Made by a program: the position numbers and the translations under genes. Below the pieces are notes generated by a model. It did not search any database and was not told where the DNA came from. It was given only the letters and a program-made list of their open reading frames with translations. Source: Pseudomonadota bacterium (lineage in GTDB: Bacteria; Pseudomonadota; Alphaproteobacteria; Caulobacterales; Caulobacteraceae). Taken from it: DNA of 10,258 nucleotides. Every line of letters begins with the position of its first letter. Position 1 is the stretch's first letter. Shown in pieces: positions 1-7,562 of this stretch. Location: positions 1 to 10,258 of the forward strand of contig JAEXJH010000518.1 in assembly GCA_023445955.1 (NCBI GenBank). Direction: 5' to 3'.

Positions 1-1068
1 GGCCAGCACGTTGCGCGCCCGGCGGCTCAGGCGCTGGGCGTATTCCATCGTCCGCAGCTCCTGGGCTGCGTCGATGACGATGTTGGAGTCAGTGCCGATC
101 CCGAACGCGCCGCCGGCCGACAGGTAGTCCGGCGTCGGGAAGATCCCGTCGCCCAAATTGGCCTCGGTCACCGGGCACAGGCCCGCCGTCGCGCCGCTCT
201 TGGCCAGGCGCTCGGTCTCGGTGGCGTTGATGTGGGTGGCGTGGATCAGGCACCACTGCTTGCCCACCTCGGTGTGGTTCATCAGCCAGCGGACAGGACG
301 TTGGCCCGTGGCGGCCAGGCAATCGTCGACCTCCTTGGTCTGCTCGGCCACGTGCATGTGGATCGGCCCGCCGGCGGCCAGCGGGACGATCGCGTCGAGC
401 TCCTCGCCCGTGACCGCGCGCAGGCTGTGGGGGGCGATCCCGACCACTGCGTCAGGGAGAGGCGCGACGATCTCGCGGCAGGCCTCGACCAGCCGCGCGA
501 AGCCGTCGACGTCGTGGATGAACCGCTTCTGGCCGTCCGTAGGCGGCAGGCCGCCGAAGTTGCTGTGCGCATAGAACACCGGCAGCAGGGTCAGGCCGAT
601 GCCGGTCTCCTGCGCCGCCGCCGCCATGCTCACCGCCATCTCGGCTGGGTTGTCGTAGAAGCCGCCATCGGGCGCGTGGTGCAGGTAGTGGAACTCGCCC
701 ACCCGCGTGAAGCCGCCCTCCAGCATCTCGACCTGACCCATGGCGGCGATGGCCTGAGCCATGTCGGGGTCCAGCCGCTCCAGGAAGCGGTACATGACCT
801 CGCGCCAGGTCCAGAAATTGTCGCCGGTCTCGCCGCGCGTCTCGGCCAGGCCGGCCATGGCGCGCTGGAAGGCATGGCTGTGGACGTTGCCCAGGCCCGG
901 CAAGGCGGGGCCGAGGCGGACGGCGTCGCCGGCCGAGGTGTCGGTGTCGATCCGGGCGATGCGGCCGTCGGTGATCGTGAACTTGACGGCCCGCGCCCAG
1001 CCGTCCGCCAGCAGCGCGCTCTCGCACCAGACGGTCGTGGAAGACTCGGAATTGTGCGCGTCGGTCAC
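1..1068 (-). CDS. hutF: Formimidoylglutamate deiminase HutF (3' end outside window)
   Basis: HutF hydrolyses N-formimino-L-glutamate to N-formyl-L-glutamate and ammonia, the fourth step of the five-step cytosolic histidine pathway. The frame is open from a GTG at 1068 to the window edge and gives 356 residues; the family is about 450, so roughly the last 100 are missing. It shows an amidohydrolase metal centre: H63-x-H65 in [12 protein letters not shown]239 in IHMHVAEQ with E242, H276 in the IHATHI segment, and D327 in GIGTDSN. The spacing fits the zinc ligands and catalytic residues known for HutF. The GTG start is chosen because GAGG (1077-1080 on this strand) lies 8 bases upstream and the protein then begins at the usual place before the beta-sandwich. 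The gene diverges from hutI across a 73-base gap carrying a probable operator. A guanine or cytosine deaminase of the same superfamily is a less likely alternative, given the hut neighbours. Confidence 0.93.
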   Translation of the reverse strand, partial: MTDAHNSESSTTVWCESALLADGWARAVKFTITDGRIARIDTDTSAGDAVRLGPALPGLGNVHSHAFQRAMAGLAETRGETGDNFWTWREVMYRFLERLDPDMAQAIAAMGQVEMLEGGFTRVGEFHYLHHAPDGGFYDNPAEMAVSMAAAAQETGIGLTLLPVFYAHSNFGGLPPTDGQKRFIHDVDGFARLVEACREIVAPLPDAVVGIAPHSLRAVTGEELDAIVPLAAGGPIHMHVAEQTKEVDDCLAATGQRPVRWLMNHTEVGKQWCLIHATHINATETERLAKSGATAGLCPVTEANLGDGIFPTPDYLSAGGAFGIGTDSNIVIDAAQELRTMEYAQRLSRRARNVLA

Positions 1069-1090
1069 TGGACAAGCCTCATCGTTCGCA

Positions 1091-1108
1091 AATATGTCTA
1101 TACATATT
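1091..1108. promoter_or_regulatory. Probable HutC operator in the hutF/hutI divergent promoter region
   Basis: An 18-base near-perfect palindrome has arms AATATGT and ACATATT (7 bases each) around the centre CTAT. It lies in the only gap between the divergent hutF and hutI genes, 22 bases upstream of the hutF GTG and 33 bases upstream of the hutI ATG. The core TGTCTATACA resembles the TGTATA-type inverted repeats bound by HutC, the GntR-family urocanate-responsive repressor of hut genes in proteobacteria. One site could repress both directions, with relief by urocanate made by HutH. No hutC gene is visible here, so the binding protein is inferred. I could not assign -35/-10 hexamers confidently in either direction; the AT-rich palindrome may itself contain the -10 elements. 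Confidence 0.65.
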
Positions 1109-1141
1109 GAAGCCGACTGCAAGCGAGGGGAGACGGACCGG

Positions 1142-2347
1142 ATGCGTTGCGACACCCTGTGGATAACTTGCCGTCTGGCGACCCTCGATCCCACGCAGCC
1201 GGGCCTCGGAATCGTCGAGGACGGCGTGATCGCCGCCCGCGACGGCCGCATCGTCTACGCCGGTTCGGCCGATGACGCGCCTGCCTTCGAGGCCGCCCAA
1301 ACGATCGACTGCGAAGGTCGCTGGATCACCCCTGGCCTGATCGATCCGCACACCCACCTGGTCTTCGCCGGCGACCGCGCCCACGAGTTCGAGCTGCGCC
1401 TGGCCGGCGCCTCCTACGAGGAGATCGCCCGAGCCGGCGGCGGTATCGTCTCGACCATGCGGGCGACCCGCGCGGCCTCGGAAGAGGAACTGGTCGCCGC
1501 CGCCCTGCCCCGCCTGGACGCCCTGATCGCCGAGGGGGTCACCACGGTCGAGATCAAGTCCGGCTACGGCCTGTCGCTCGATGACGAGATCAAGAGCCTG
1601 CGCGCCGCCCGCGCCCTGGCCGACATCCGCCGCGTCGGGATCAGCACGACCTTCCTGGGCGCCCACGCCCTGCCGCCGGAATATCGCGACGACAAGGACG
1701 GCTACGTCAGGCTCGTCTGCGAGACGATGATCCCGGCGATCGCGGCCCGAGGCCTGGCCGACGCGGTTGACGGCTTCTGCGAGGGCATCGGCTTCTCGCC
1801 CGCCCAGATCCGCCGCGTGTTCGAGGCCGCCAAGGCCCACGGTCTGCCGGTCAAGCTGCACGCCGAGCAGCTGTCGAACCTCTCTGGCGCGGCGCTGGCC
1901 GCCGAGTTCGGCGCGCTGTCGGCCGATCACCTGGAGCACCTCGACGAGGCCGGGATCGCCGCCATGGCGCAGTCAGGCACGGTCGCCACCCTGCTGCCCG
2001 GCGCCTACTACTTCACCCGCGAGCACAAGGCGCCGCCGATCGCCGCTCTGCGCGCGGCCGGTGTGCCGATGGCGCTCGCCACCGACTGCAACCCCGGCAC
2101 CTCGCCCCTGACCTCGCCGCTGCTGGTCATGAACATGGCCGCCACGCTCTTCCGGATGACCGTCGAGGAGTGCCTGGCTGGCGTCACGCGCGAGGCCGCG
2201 CGGGCGCTGGGGCTGCTGCACGACCGCGGGACGCTGGAGGCCGGCAAGGCCTGCGATCTCGCCATCTGGGACGTCGAGCGTCCCGCCGAACTTGTCTATC
2301 GCATGGGCTTCAATCCGCTCCATGCGCGCGTGTGGAGAGGCCAGTGA
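1142..2347 (+). CDS. hutI: Imidazolonepropionase HutI
   Basis: HutI hydrolyses 4-imidazolone-5-propionate to N-formimino-L-glutamate, the third step of histidine breakdown. The product is 401 residues, the normal family length. Metal-site residues of the amidohydrolase fold are visible: H70-x-H72 in [16 protein letters not shown]240 in KLHAEQLS, the histidines of SADHLEHL just after, and D315 in [10 protein letters not shown]. The family signature AGGGIVST follows the first histidine pair. The frame stays open far upstream, opposite hutF, but the ATG at 1142 is preceded by a GAGGGGAGA ribosome site (GGAG at 1129-1132, 9 bases away) and gives the standard N-terminus, so longer forms are rejected. 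The stop overlaps the hutH start by 4 bases (GTGA), indicating one transcript and translational coupling. The gene is probably controlled by the palindrome at 1091-1108. Confidence 0.95.
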   Translation: MRCDTLWITCRLATLDPTQPGLGIVEDGVIAARDGRIVYAGSADDAPAFEAAQTIDCEGRWITPGLIDPHTHLVFAGDRAHEFELRLAGASYEEIARAGGGIVSTMRATRAASEEELVAAALPRLDALIAEGVTTVEIKSGYGLSLDDEIKSLRAARALADIRRVGISTTFLGAHALPPEYRDDKDGYVRLVCETMIPAIAARGLADAVDGFCEGIGFSPAQIRRVFEAAKAHGLPVKLHAEQLSNLSGAALAAEFGALSADHLEHLDEAGIAAMAQSGTVATLLPGAYYFTREHKAPPIAALRAAGVPMALATDCNPGTSPLTSPLLVMNMAATLFRMTVEECLAGVTREAARALGLLHDRGTLEAGKACDLAIWDVERPAELVYRMGFNPLHARVWRGQ

Positions 2348-3876
2348 CCGAGCTTGTTCTGAACCCCGGCGACGTGCCGCTGGCCGACTGGAAGGCGATC
2401 TATCGCGGCGCGACCGCACGCCTGGCCGAGACCGCCTGGCCGGTGATCGCCAAGAGCGCGGCGGCCGTGCGGCGCATCCTGGCCAAGGGCGAGCCGGTCT
2501 ACGGCATCAACACGGGCTTTGGGAAACTGGCCAGCGTCCGTATCGGCGACGCGGACCTGGAGACCCTGCAGCGCAACATCGTCCTCTCCCACGCCGCCGG
2601 TGTCGGCGAGCCGTCGCCCGTGCCGGTCATCCGCCTGATGATGGCCCTGAAGCTGGCCAGCCTGGCCCAGGGCGCCTCGGGCGTGCGGGTCGAGACCGTG
2701 CGGATGCTGGAAGAGATGCTGACCGCGGGCCTGACGCCGGTGATCCCGTGCCAAGGCTCGGTCGGCGCCTCGGGCGATCTGGCCCCGCTCTCGCACATGG
2801 CCGCGACCATGATCGGGGTCGGCGAGATCTTCGTCGACGGCGAGCGCAAGCCGGCCGCCAAGGCGCTGAAGAAGGCCGGTCTGGAGCCTCTCACGCTCGG
2901 CCCGAAGGAAGGCCTGGCCCTGCTGAACGGCACGCAGTTCTCGACCGCCAACGCCCTGGCCGGCCTGTTCGAGGCCGAGCTGCTGTTCCAGTCGGCCCTG
3001 GTCACCGGCGCGCTCTCCACCGAAGCCGCCAAGGGCTCCGACACCCCGTTCGATCCACGCATCCACTCCCTGCGCCGTCACGCCGGCCAGATCGAGACCG
3101 CCGCCGCCCTGCGCGCGCTGATGGCGACGTCGGAGATCCGCGCCTCGCACCTGAAGGAGGACGAGCGCGTCCAGGACCCCTACTGCCTGCGCTGCCAGCC
3201 GCAGGTGATGGGCGCGGCGCTGGACGTCCTTCGCCAGGCTGCAGCGACTCTCGGCGCCGAGGCCAACGGCGTTTCGGACAATCCGCTGATCTTCACGGAG
3301 ACCGACGAGGCGCTGTCCGGCGGCAATTTTCATGCTGAGCCCGTGGCGTTCGCAGCCGACATGATCGCACTCGCCCTCTGCGAAATCGGATCGCTCTCCG
3401 AGCGCCGGATCGCGATGCTGGTCGATCCCGCGCTGTCGAACCTGCCCGCCTTCCTGACGCCCAAGCCGGGTCTGAATTCGGGATTCATGATCCCGCAGGT
3501 CACGGCCGCCGCGCTAGTCTCTGAGAATAAACAGAGGGCCTATCCGGCCAGCGTCGATTCCATCCCGACCTCGGCTAACCAGGAGGATCACGTCTCCATG
3601 GCGGCGCACGGCGCGCGGAGACTGTCGGACATGGCGGCCAACACCGGAAACGTGCTCGCCATCGAACTCCTGGCGGGCGCCCAGGGCTGTGACTTCCATC
3701 ACCCCCTTCGCTCGAGCGCGACGCTCGAAGCGGTGCGATCGCTCGTGCGGGCTGAAGTCCCTTCCCTGCAGGAGGACCGCCACTTTCATCCGGACCTCGA
3801 AGCGGCCCACAATCTGGTGCGGGAAGGCAAGGTCACCGCCAGCGCCGCGCAAGTCGCCTTGCCGGCGCTGGGCTGA
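2344..3876 (+). CDS. hutH: Histidine ammonia-lyase HutH
   Basis: HutH removes ammonia from L-histidine to give urocanate, the first step of the pathway and the source of the usual hut inducer. The 510 residues match the family (about 510). The MIO cofactor is made from A142-S143-G144 in [14 protein letters not shown], and Y53 in [10 protein letters not shown] is the conserved active-site tyrosine; both numbers coincide with the well-studied Pseudomonas enzyme. Later hallmarks are [27 protein letters not shown] and [21 protein letters not shown] 2344 overlaps the hutI stop. Oddity: codons 1-298 have 7 ending in A, while codons 299-510 have 17 (including GGA, AGA, CGA, CTA and three GCA), and Leu shifts from CTG toward CTC. 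The 3' part may therefore have another origin. The reading frame is intact, so the enzyme should be functional. hutG and hutU, often neighbours, do not follow; the stop is only 5 bases from a convergent gene. Confidence 0.96.
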   Translation: MTELVLNPGDVPLADWKAIYRGATARLAETAWPVIAKSAAAVRRILAKGEPVYGINTGFGKLASVRIGDADLETLQRNIVLSHAAGVGEPSPVPVIRLMMALKLASLAQGASGVRVETVRMLEEMLTAGLTPVIPCQGSVGASGDLAPLSHMAATMIGVGEIFVDGERKPAAKALKKAGLEPLTLGPKEGLALLNGTQFSTANALAGLFEAELLFQSALVTGALSTEAAKGSDTPFDPRIHSLRRHAGQIETAAALRALMATSEIRASHLKEDERVQDPYCLRCQPQVMGAALDVLRQAAATLGAEANGVSDNPLIFTETDEALSGGNFHAEPVAFAADMIALALCEIGSLSERRIAMLVDPALSNLPAFLTPKPGLNSGFMIPQVTAAALVSENKQRAYPASVDSIPTSANQEDHVSMAAHGARRLSDMAANTGNVLAIELLAGAQGCDFHHPLRSSATLEAVRSLVRAEVPSLQEDRHFHPDLEAAHNLVREGKVTASAAQVALPALG

Positions 3877-3881
3877 ACAAC

Positions 3882-4322
3882 CTAGTCGACGCTCAATAAT
3901 TCGATCTCGAACTCGAGTGGCGCGTTCGGGGGGATGGTGTCGTTGCCGGCGCGCCCGTAGGCGTACTCAGGCGGCAGATAGATGATCCAGGCATCGCCGG
4001 GCTTCATCAACTGCAGCACGGTGACCCATCCTGGTATCAGCCGGTCGAGCGGGAAGCTCACCGCGCCGTCAGGGTCGTTCTTCGAAGAGTCGAAGACCCT
4101 GCCGTCCAGAAACCGCCCCTCGTAGCGAACCCTGATATTCGAGGCCCGAGTGGGACTAACCCCGTCGGCTGGGCCGGACCTCAGCACCTTGTACTGAATG
4201 CCTGGAATCGTCGTCACGCCTGGCGCGCGGCCGTTCTTTGCGAAGAACGCCGCGTTCGCGTCGCGTGCGCAGGCCGGAGAAGCCAAGCTCAGCGCACAGA
4301 GAAGCCCAACGATAAGCCGCAT
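3882..4322 (-). CDS. Exported FKBP-type peptidyl-prolyl cis-trans isomerase
   Basis: This is a periplasmic prolyl isomerase and chaperone of the FKBP family, 146 residues. Residues 1-19 form a Sec signal peptide ending ACA before R20. The cysteine at 18 is not in a good lipobox (SPAC), so a soluble product is preferred over a lipoprotein. The FKBP domain spans about residues 42-146. Pocket residues can be seen: Y67 in VRYEGRFLDG, F77-D78 in RVFDSS, I96 and W99 in LIPGWVTVLQLM, Y122 in PPEYAYG, and the closing strand PLEFEIELLSV. It lies 9 bases after the aminopeptidase stop on the same strand, and an AGGGAT ribosome site overlaps that stop, so the two are very probably co-transcribed and coupled. 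The 3' end faces hutH with a 5-base gap and no visible terminator hairpin. FkpA- or Mip-like dimerisation helices are absent; this is a minimal single-domain form. Confidence 0.92.
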   Translation of the reverse strand: MRLIVGLLCALSLASPACARDANAAFFAKNGRAPGVTTIPGIQYKVLRSGPADGVSPTRASNIRVRYEGRFLDGRVFDSSKNDPDGAVSFPLDRLIPGWVTVLQLMKPGDAWIIYLPPEYAYGRAGNDTIPPNAPLEFEIELLSVD

Positions 4323-4331
4323 TGTCGATCC

Positions 4332-6221
4332 CTAGGCCGCCGGAGGCGCGTTAATCATACGCTGCAAACCCTCGGCGACCGTCGGATGATAGGTCGCCTT
4401 CGCCTTCTCGAAGATGCGGCGCGCGATGGGCTGGCCCCATTCCTTGTCCCTCATCAATCCCGCGTAAAGCGGCCGGATGAAGAGACCGCGACCGACGGTC
4501 GTCAGGAAGGCCTCCAGCGACGGCACAGCTGCGTCGTAGCGGTTCGCGATCGCCAGCTCGAGCCAGGCCGAACGAACATAGCTGTTGGATGACGCCGATA
4601 GCTGGAACGTCGCGTCCAGATCGTCCAGCCGCGCCTTCGGCAGACGCCTGGGAAGGTTGTTCAGGAAACGCAGCCATTCCTGCGTCGTCCAGGCGCTCGC
4701 GGTCACCGACGAGGCGGGCGCGCCGTCGACAAATCTCTGAACCTGTTCGTCGACCCGGGCCAAGGCCTCAGACTTCAAGTGTACGGCGTTAGCGGGCAGC
4801 CCTGCGCCATATGCCCACTGGTCAAGCTGCAGCTTGTCTTCCAGCGCCTTGTCGCTCTTGATCAGATTGCCGCGCAGGTCCGCAAGGAAGCCTGCAGTCG
4901 TCTGCGGCTGGAACGCATGGCGATCGAAGTAGGAGCGGAGGTAGGCGTCCCACCGCTCGCGCCCCACGGTCGCCTCGATGGTCCTGAGGAACGTGGCGCC
5001 CTTGAAGTAGGCGAGTTGTCCGCCGACGTCGCCATGCAGCTTGGTCGCGTCCGCCTTCGGGCCGCCAGCGGCTTTGATGTCCGCCTGCATGCCATCCCAG
5101 TCGAGATCGGCCTCCATCTGCGATCGCGCCGGGCCGTACAGGGCCTCCATGATCCGGTTCTCGAAATAGGTTGTGAAACCTTCGTTCAGCCAGCTATCGG
5201 GCCACGTCGCGTTGGTGACCAGATTGCCCGACCAGCTATGGGCCAGTTCATGGGCGACCAGGCCGACGTTAGCGCGATCCCCGGTGATGAACGTCGGCGT
5301 CAGGAAGGTCAGCATCGGGTTCTCCATTCCGCCGAACGGAAAGGACGGGGGCAGGACCAGAACGTCGTAGCGCCCCCAGCGATAAGGCCCGTAGAGACTC
5401 TCCGCCGTCGTCACCATTTTCTCGGTATCCGCCAACTCGTTGGCGGCGCGATCGAGCATCGAAGGCTCGGTGTAGACTCCTGTCCGAGGCCCAAGGGCCT
5501 GGAACGTCAGATCGCCCACAGCCAGCGCGATCAGATAGGGCGGCACCGAGTGGTCCATCTTGAACCGATAGGCCTTGCGCCCGTCAGCGGTCGGTTCGCC
5601 GTCAGGGGTAAGCCTCTCCCCGCTCATGACTGCGACCAGATCCTTCGGCACGACGATCCTGGCCGACCATGTCTGCCGAATACCCGGGCTATCCTGGGTG
5701 GGGATCCAGCTCCGGTTGTTGATGTCCTGGCCTTGGCTGAAAAGGTAGGGCTTGCGCTTGCCGTCGGTCAGGGAGGGATCGAGCCACTGCAAGGCCCGTG
5801 CGCCGGGCTTGCTGCGGTAATGAATGACGACCTGCCTGGCGCCGTTCAATTGAACGGTGAGGGGGACACCTAGCTCGGCGTTCCCAACCCCGGTCTTCCA
5901 AGCGAGTTCGCGACCGTCGCCGTCCGTCACCTTTGAGATGTCCAGGTCCAAGGTGTCGAGCACCACTTCCTTCGCGCCTTTGGCCGCGAGGATGTCCATG
6001 GCGGCGACGCCTTGGAGAACCTTGGCGTCGAAGTCGACAGAGAGATCGAGCGCCACGTTGGTCACTCTGGCGACCTGCGGATGAGCATAGGTCTTGGTGT
6101 CCCGCGCCTCTGGGGTCGTCAGGATCGGTGCGATCGGTCCTGGCGCGGCCACGGCGACGCTGGCGATGGTGGAAAGGGAAAACGCCGTCGCAAGGATGGC
6201 GCTCCGGAAGGACAAGCGCAT
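4332..6221 (-). CDS. Exported M1-family zinc aminopeptidase, leukotriene-A4-hydrolase-like
   Basis: This is a metallo-aminopeptidase that should remove N-terminal residues from peptides in the periplasm, 629 residues. Residues 1-25 form a signal peptide ending in VAVAA. An M1 N-terminal beta-saddle follows (about 45-240), with QGQDINNRSWIPTQDSPG as the typical substrate-contact segment. The catalytic domain has the exopeptidase motif GGMEN at 297-301 and the zinc site H324-E325-x-x-H328 with E347 (HEx2H-x18-E) inside HELAHSWSGNLVTN...WLNEGFTTYFE. The run LTFLTPTFITGD and TNATW point to the LTA4H/cold-active aminopeptidase branch rather than PepN. The C-terminal part (about 470-629) is a helical repeat domain, also as in LTA4H. 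The start is the ATG right before the signal peptide, with a weak TAGGT upstream. A possible promoter with -10 TAGGAT lies at 6265-6270 on this strand. It heads a two-gene unit with the FKBP gene. Epoxide hydrolase activity cannot be inferred. Confidence 0.94.
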   Translation of the reverse strand: MRLSFRSAILATAFSLSTIASVAVAAPGPIAPILTTPEARDTKTYAHPQVARVTNVALDLSVDFDAKVLQGVAAMDILAAKGAKEVVLDTLDLDISKVTDGDGRELAWKTGVGNAELGVPLTVQLNGARQVVIHYRSKPGARALQWLDPSLTDGKRKPYLFSQGQDINNRSWIPTQDSPGIRQTWSARIVVPKDLVAVMSGERLTPDGEPTADGRKAYRFKMDHSVPPYLIALAVGDLTFQALGPRTGVYTEPSMLDRAANELADTEKMVTTAESLYGPYRWGRYDVLVLPPSFPFGGMENPMLTFLTPTFITGDRANVGLVAHELAHSWSGNLVTNATWPDSWLNEGFTTYFENRIMEALYGPARSQMEADLDWDGMQADIKAAGGPKADATKLHGDVGGQLAYFKGATFLRTIEATVGRERWDAYLRSYFDRHAFQPQTTAGFLADLRGNLIKSDKALEDKLQLDQWAYGAGLPANAVHLKSEALARVDEQVQRFVDGAPASSVTASAWTTQEWLRFLNNLPRRLPKARLDDLDATFQLSASSNSYVRSAWLELAIANRYDAAVPSLEAFLTTVGRGLFIRPLYAGLMRDKEWGQPIARRIFEKAKATYHPTVAEGLQRMINAPPAA

Positions 6222-6381
6222 AGACCTACATTCTCAACGAGAGCCCCCGACGGGCCGCATGCGCATCCTAGCGTCACATTGGGGCATGTCTTGCCTTTGT
6301 GACGTCGCCGACGTCGCACTTGGGGCAATCCAATCCAGGACGCCTCGCTGATCGGCTTCGAAATTTATGTATAAGCACCAC
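6222..6381. promoter_or_regulatory. Divergent intergenic region between the aminopeptidase and DUF2239 genes
   Basis: About 160 non-coding bases separate two divergent genes. For the minus-strand gene, AAGACA then 16 bases then TAGGAT (-10 at 6265-6270) is a plausible promoter, starting near 6258. For the plus-strand gene, TATAAG at 6370-6375 matches five of six -10 bases and would start transcription at about 6382, the A of the preferred ATG, suggesting a leaderless message; the -35 is poor. Other structure: TTGGGGCA occurs twice as a direct repeat (6279-6286 and near 6320), and GACGTCGC is repeated back to back around 6301-6317. TGGGGC-N5-TTGCC at 6280-6295 has the GG/GC spacing of a sigma-54 promoter but mismatches in the -24 block. 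None of these has been shown to work. Confidence 0.35.
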
Positions 6382-6921
6382 ATGGAGAACAGCTACACGG
6401 CCTTCGCTGGCGCTCAGCAGATCGCCAACGGATCCCTGCAAGACGTCACTCTTGCGGCGAAGAGCAGCTATGACGCCGGCCTCCCCCACCTCTTGATCTT
6501 CGACGACCTCAGCGGCCGGCAAATCGACGTCGATCTCCGGAACGCTGCCTCGGAAATCAAACCCAACGGACCGCTTCGCGGTCGCCCGCGGCTTGGCGTC
6601 ACGTCGCGTGAGGTGACTCTTCTACCGAGGCACTGGGAGTGGCTCGCCGATCAACCGGGAGGCGCCTCAGCGGCCCTGCGACGCCTGGTCGACCAGGCCG
6701 AAAACTCAGCGTCTGGCTTGGCCGAGAAGAGCCGCACGGCTGCCTACCGCATCATGCTTGCCCTGGCCGGCGACCTTCCTGGTTACGAGGAGGCGAATAG
6801 GGCTCTGTTCGCAGGAGATCTCGAAATGGTCGAGGTGCTCGCCAAGGCTTGGCCACGCGACATATCTGCCTATGTCCAGAAACGAATTGAAGAACTTCGA
6901 GCGCTTTTGGAAACACCCTAG
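6382..6921 (+). CDS. DUF2239 family protein of unknown function
   Basis: The 179-residue protein matches the DUF2239 family as I know it: an N-terminal YTAFAGAQQIANG strand-turn, a middle LLIFDDLSGRQIDVDLR, then the most conserved stretch RPRLGVTSREVTLLPRHWEWLA followed by QPGGASAALRRLV, and a C-terminal helical part with AYRIMLALAGDLPGYEEANRALFAGD. No signal peptide or membrane segment is seen, so it should be cytosolic. The biochemical role is unknown; a nucleic-acid-binding role would be speculation. Two starts are possible: ATG 6367 adds MYKHH, but its codons overlap a probable -10 element (TATAAG, 6370-6375), and family members begin a few residues before YTAFAG, so ATG 6382 is preferred. 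No Shine-Dalgarno is visible for either. The TAG stop lies in a CTAG palindrome that also supplies the stop of the convergent spanin gene. Confidence 0.82.
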   Translation: MENSYTAFAGAQQIANGSLQDVTLAAKSSYDAGLPHLLIFDDLSGRQIDVDLRNAASEIKPNGPLRGRPRLGVTSREVTLLPRHWEWLADQPGGASAALRRLVDQAENSASGLAEKSRTAAYRIMLALAGDLPGYEEANRALFAGDLEMVEVLAKAWPRDISAYVQKRIEELRALLETP

Positions 6922-7211
6922 TTGCGCGAAAACGCCTCCGGAAGACGTGCGACGTCACCGAGGGTGTCGACCGCCAACTGGCGCGAGAGATCGCACTCCA
7001 GAATCGCCGCGCCTCGCTCCACATAGCCAAGCTCCAAGTCGGCCAACGTCGGCTGCGGTGGCAAGATCGGCAACCGACAGGGCCGAGCGGCTGCCTCAGG
7101 GACCAGGAACCCCGCCCGGGCAACCTTCGAGCTTGCTGTTGAGGTTGCACAGCCGCTGATCGGCATCGACCAGACGAGCAGCCCTACCATCAGAAAGCGG
7201 TGCGTTCGCAT
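6918..7211 (-). CDS. Phage-type outer-membrane spanin lipoprotein (Rz1-like o-spanin)
   Basis: This is the probable o-spanin of a phage-type lysis cassette: a small outer-membrane lipoprotein that pairs with the inner-membrane spanin to fuse the membranes at the end of lysis. The 97-residue product starts MRTHRF, has a short hydrophobic core (LMVGLLVWSM), and a perfect lipobox I18-S19-G20-C21, so the mature lipoprotein is 77 residues. The early mature part is rich in Pro (LPILPPQP), as in Rz1 proteins. Its start lies inside the i-spanin gene in another frame, with 116 bases shared, and it runs on past the i-spanin stop; this embedded layout is diagnostic of Rz/Rz1 pairs. An upstream ATG (7244) would add 11 basic residues and is less likely. 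The mature part is longer than classic Rz1, and the C-terminal half has no match I recognise. Its stop interlocks with the DUF2239 stop. Confidence 0.72.
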   Translation of the reverse strand: MRTHRFLMVGLLVWSMPISGCATSTASSKVARAGFLVPEAAARPCRLPILPPQPTLADLELGYVERGAAILECDLSRQLAVDTLGDVARLPEAFSRN

Positions 7212-7473
7212 CCTGCGCCTCCAACGCCGCAATGGCGTGTTCACGAGTGATCTGTGTCGTCTGAGCCGTTCGACGGTTCATTTCATCGATGCGGGTCGCC
7301 ACTTGGCGCGCGATTTGGGCCTCGGCGTTTGCACTGGCCGCCGCCGCAAGGGCGACATCGGTGTTGCGCTTCTCGATAGCAGCTCCACGGGAGCGCCCCT
7401 CGAGATAGATAACCACCAAGGTCAGAACGAACGCTACGGCAGCGGCGGCCATCATGCTTGTTCTCAGGGTCAC
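7096..7473 (-). CDS. Phage-type inner-membrane spanin (Rz-like i-spanin)
   Basis: This is the probable i-spanin, the inner-membrane half of a spanin complex. The 125 residues begin with a short cytoplasmic tail, a single membrane helix (about 7-24, AAAAVAFVLTLVVIYL), then a long polar Ala/Glu/Arg-rich stretch (about 30-95) expected to form a periplasmic coiled coil, and a Cys/Gly/Pro tail with C109 and C118. The GTG start at 7473 overlaps the TGA of the upstream endolysin remnant (GTGA), the usual endolysin-Rz coupling. The next ATG is at codon 7, inside the membrane helix region, and would shorten the N-terminus. The downstream o-spanin gene starts inside it in another frame. No holin gene is visible. 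The cassette may be a prophage remnant or an accessory of a gene transfer agent; sequence alone cannot decide. Identification rests on topology and gene layout, not on a strong residue motif. Confidence 0.7.
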   Translation of the reverse strand: MTLRTSMMAAAAVAFVLTLVVIYLEGRSRGAAIEKRNTDVALAAAASANAEAQIARQVATRIDEMNRRTAQTTQITREHAIAALEAQDANAPLSDGRAARLVDADQRLCNLNSKLEGCPGGVPGP

Positions 7474-7562
7474 GTGGGCAGGCCCTCCACATAGCCTGCG
7501 CCCTTCTTGGTAAGCACCTGCCGGCGGCCCTTCGGATCGAAGCTAATGTGGACCCACTCCAT
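7470..7562 (-). pseudogene. 3' fragment of a peptidase M15-type endolysin
   Basis: The minus strand just before the i-spanin gene codes for 30 residues ending in a TGA that overlaps the i-spanin GTG. The peptide starts MEWVHISFDPKGRRQVLT and ends YVEGLPT. EWVHISF followed by a basic RRQVLT tail is the pattern seen at the C-terminus of phage D-Ala-D-Ala-carboxypeptidase-like (M15) endolysins, in which the WVH histidine is a zinc ligand. Beyond 7562 the frame loses any endolysin likeness and reaches a stop in about a dozen codons, while the plus strand becomes an S24 repressor domain. The rest of the enzyme, including the other metal ligands, is missing, so no active endolysin is expected. The order endolysin-Rz-Rz1 supports the call; the short length limits confidence. 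Confidence 0.6.

Noticed and set aside
232..1110. Long plus-strand frame (292 codons) opposite hutF
   Set aside because: It is antisense to a clear HutF with catalytic residues in place; its composition (repeated Arg/Val/Gln/Asp without family motifs) is typical of the shadow of a high-GC gene.
761..1141. N-terminal extension of hutI by 127 codons
   Set aside because: This stretch lies antisense in hutF and crosses the divergent promoter; the ATG at 1142 has a good ribosome site and gives the family's normal length.
2296..3333. 345-codon minus-strand frame across hutH
   Set aside because: Antisense shadow of hutH; no motifs, and hutH is certain.
3877..3881. Bidirectional terminator between hutH and the FKBP gene
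   Set aside because: The gap is 5 bases and no stem with a T-run could be found across the two gene ends.
4779..5873. 364-codon plus-strand frame across the aminopeptidase
   Set aside because: Antisense to a gene with an intact zinc site and normal length; composition is shadow-like.
6280..6295. Sigma-54-like promoter TGGGGC-N5-TTGCC
   Set aside because: GG and GC spacing is right, but two bases of the -24 block mismatch and no activator site is seen; kept only as a remark in the intergenic entry.
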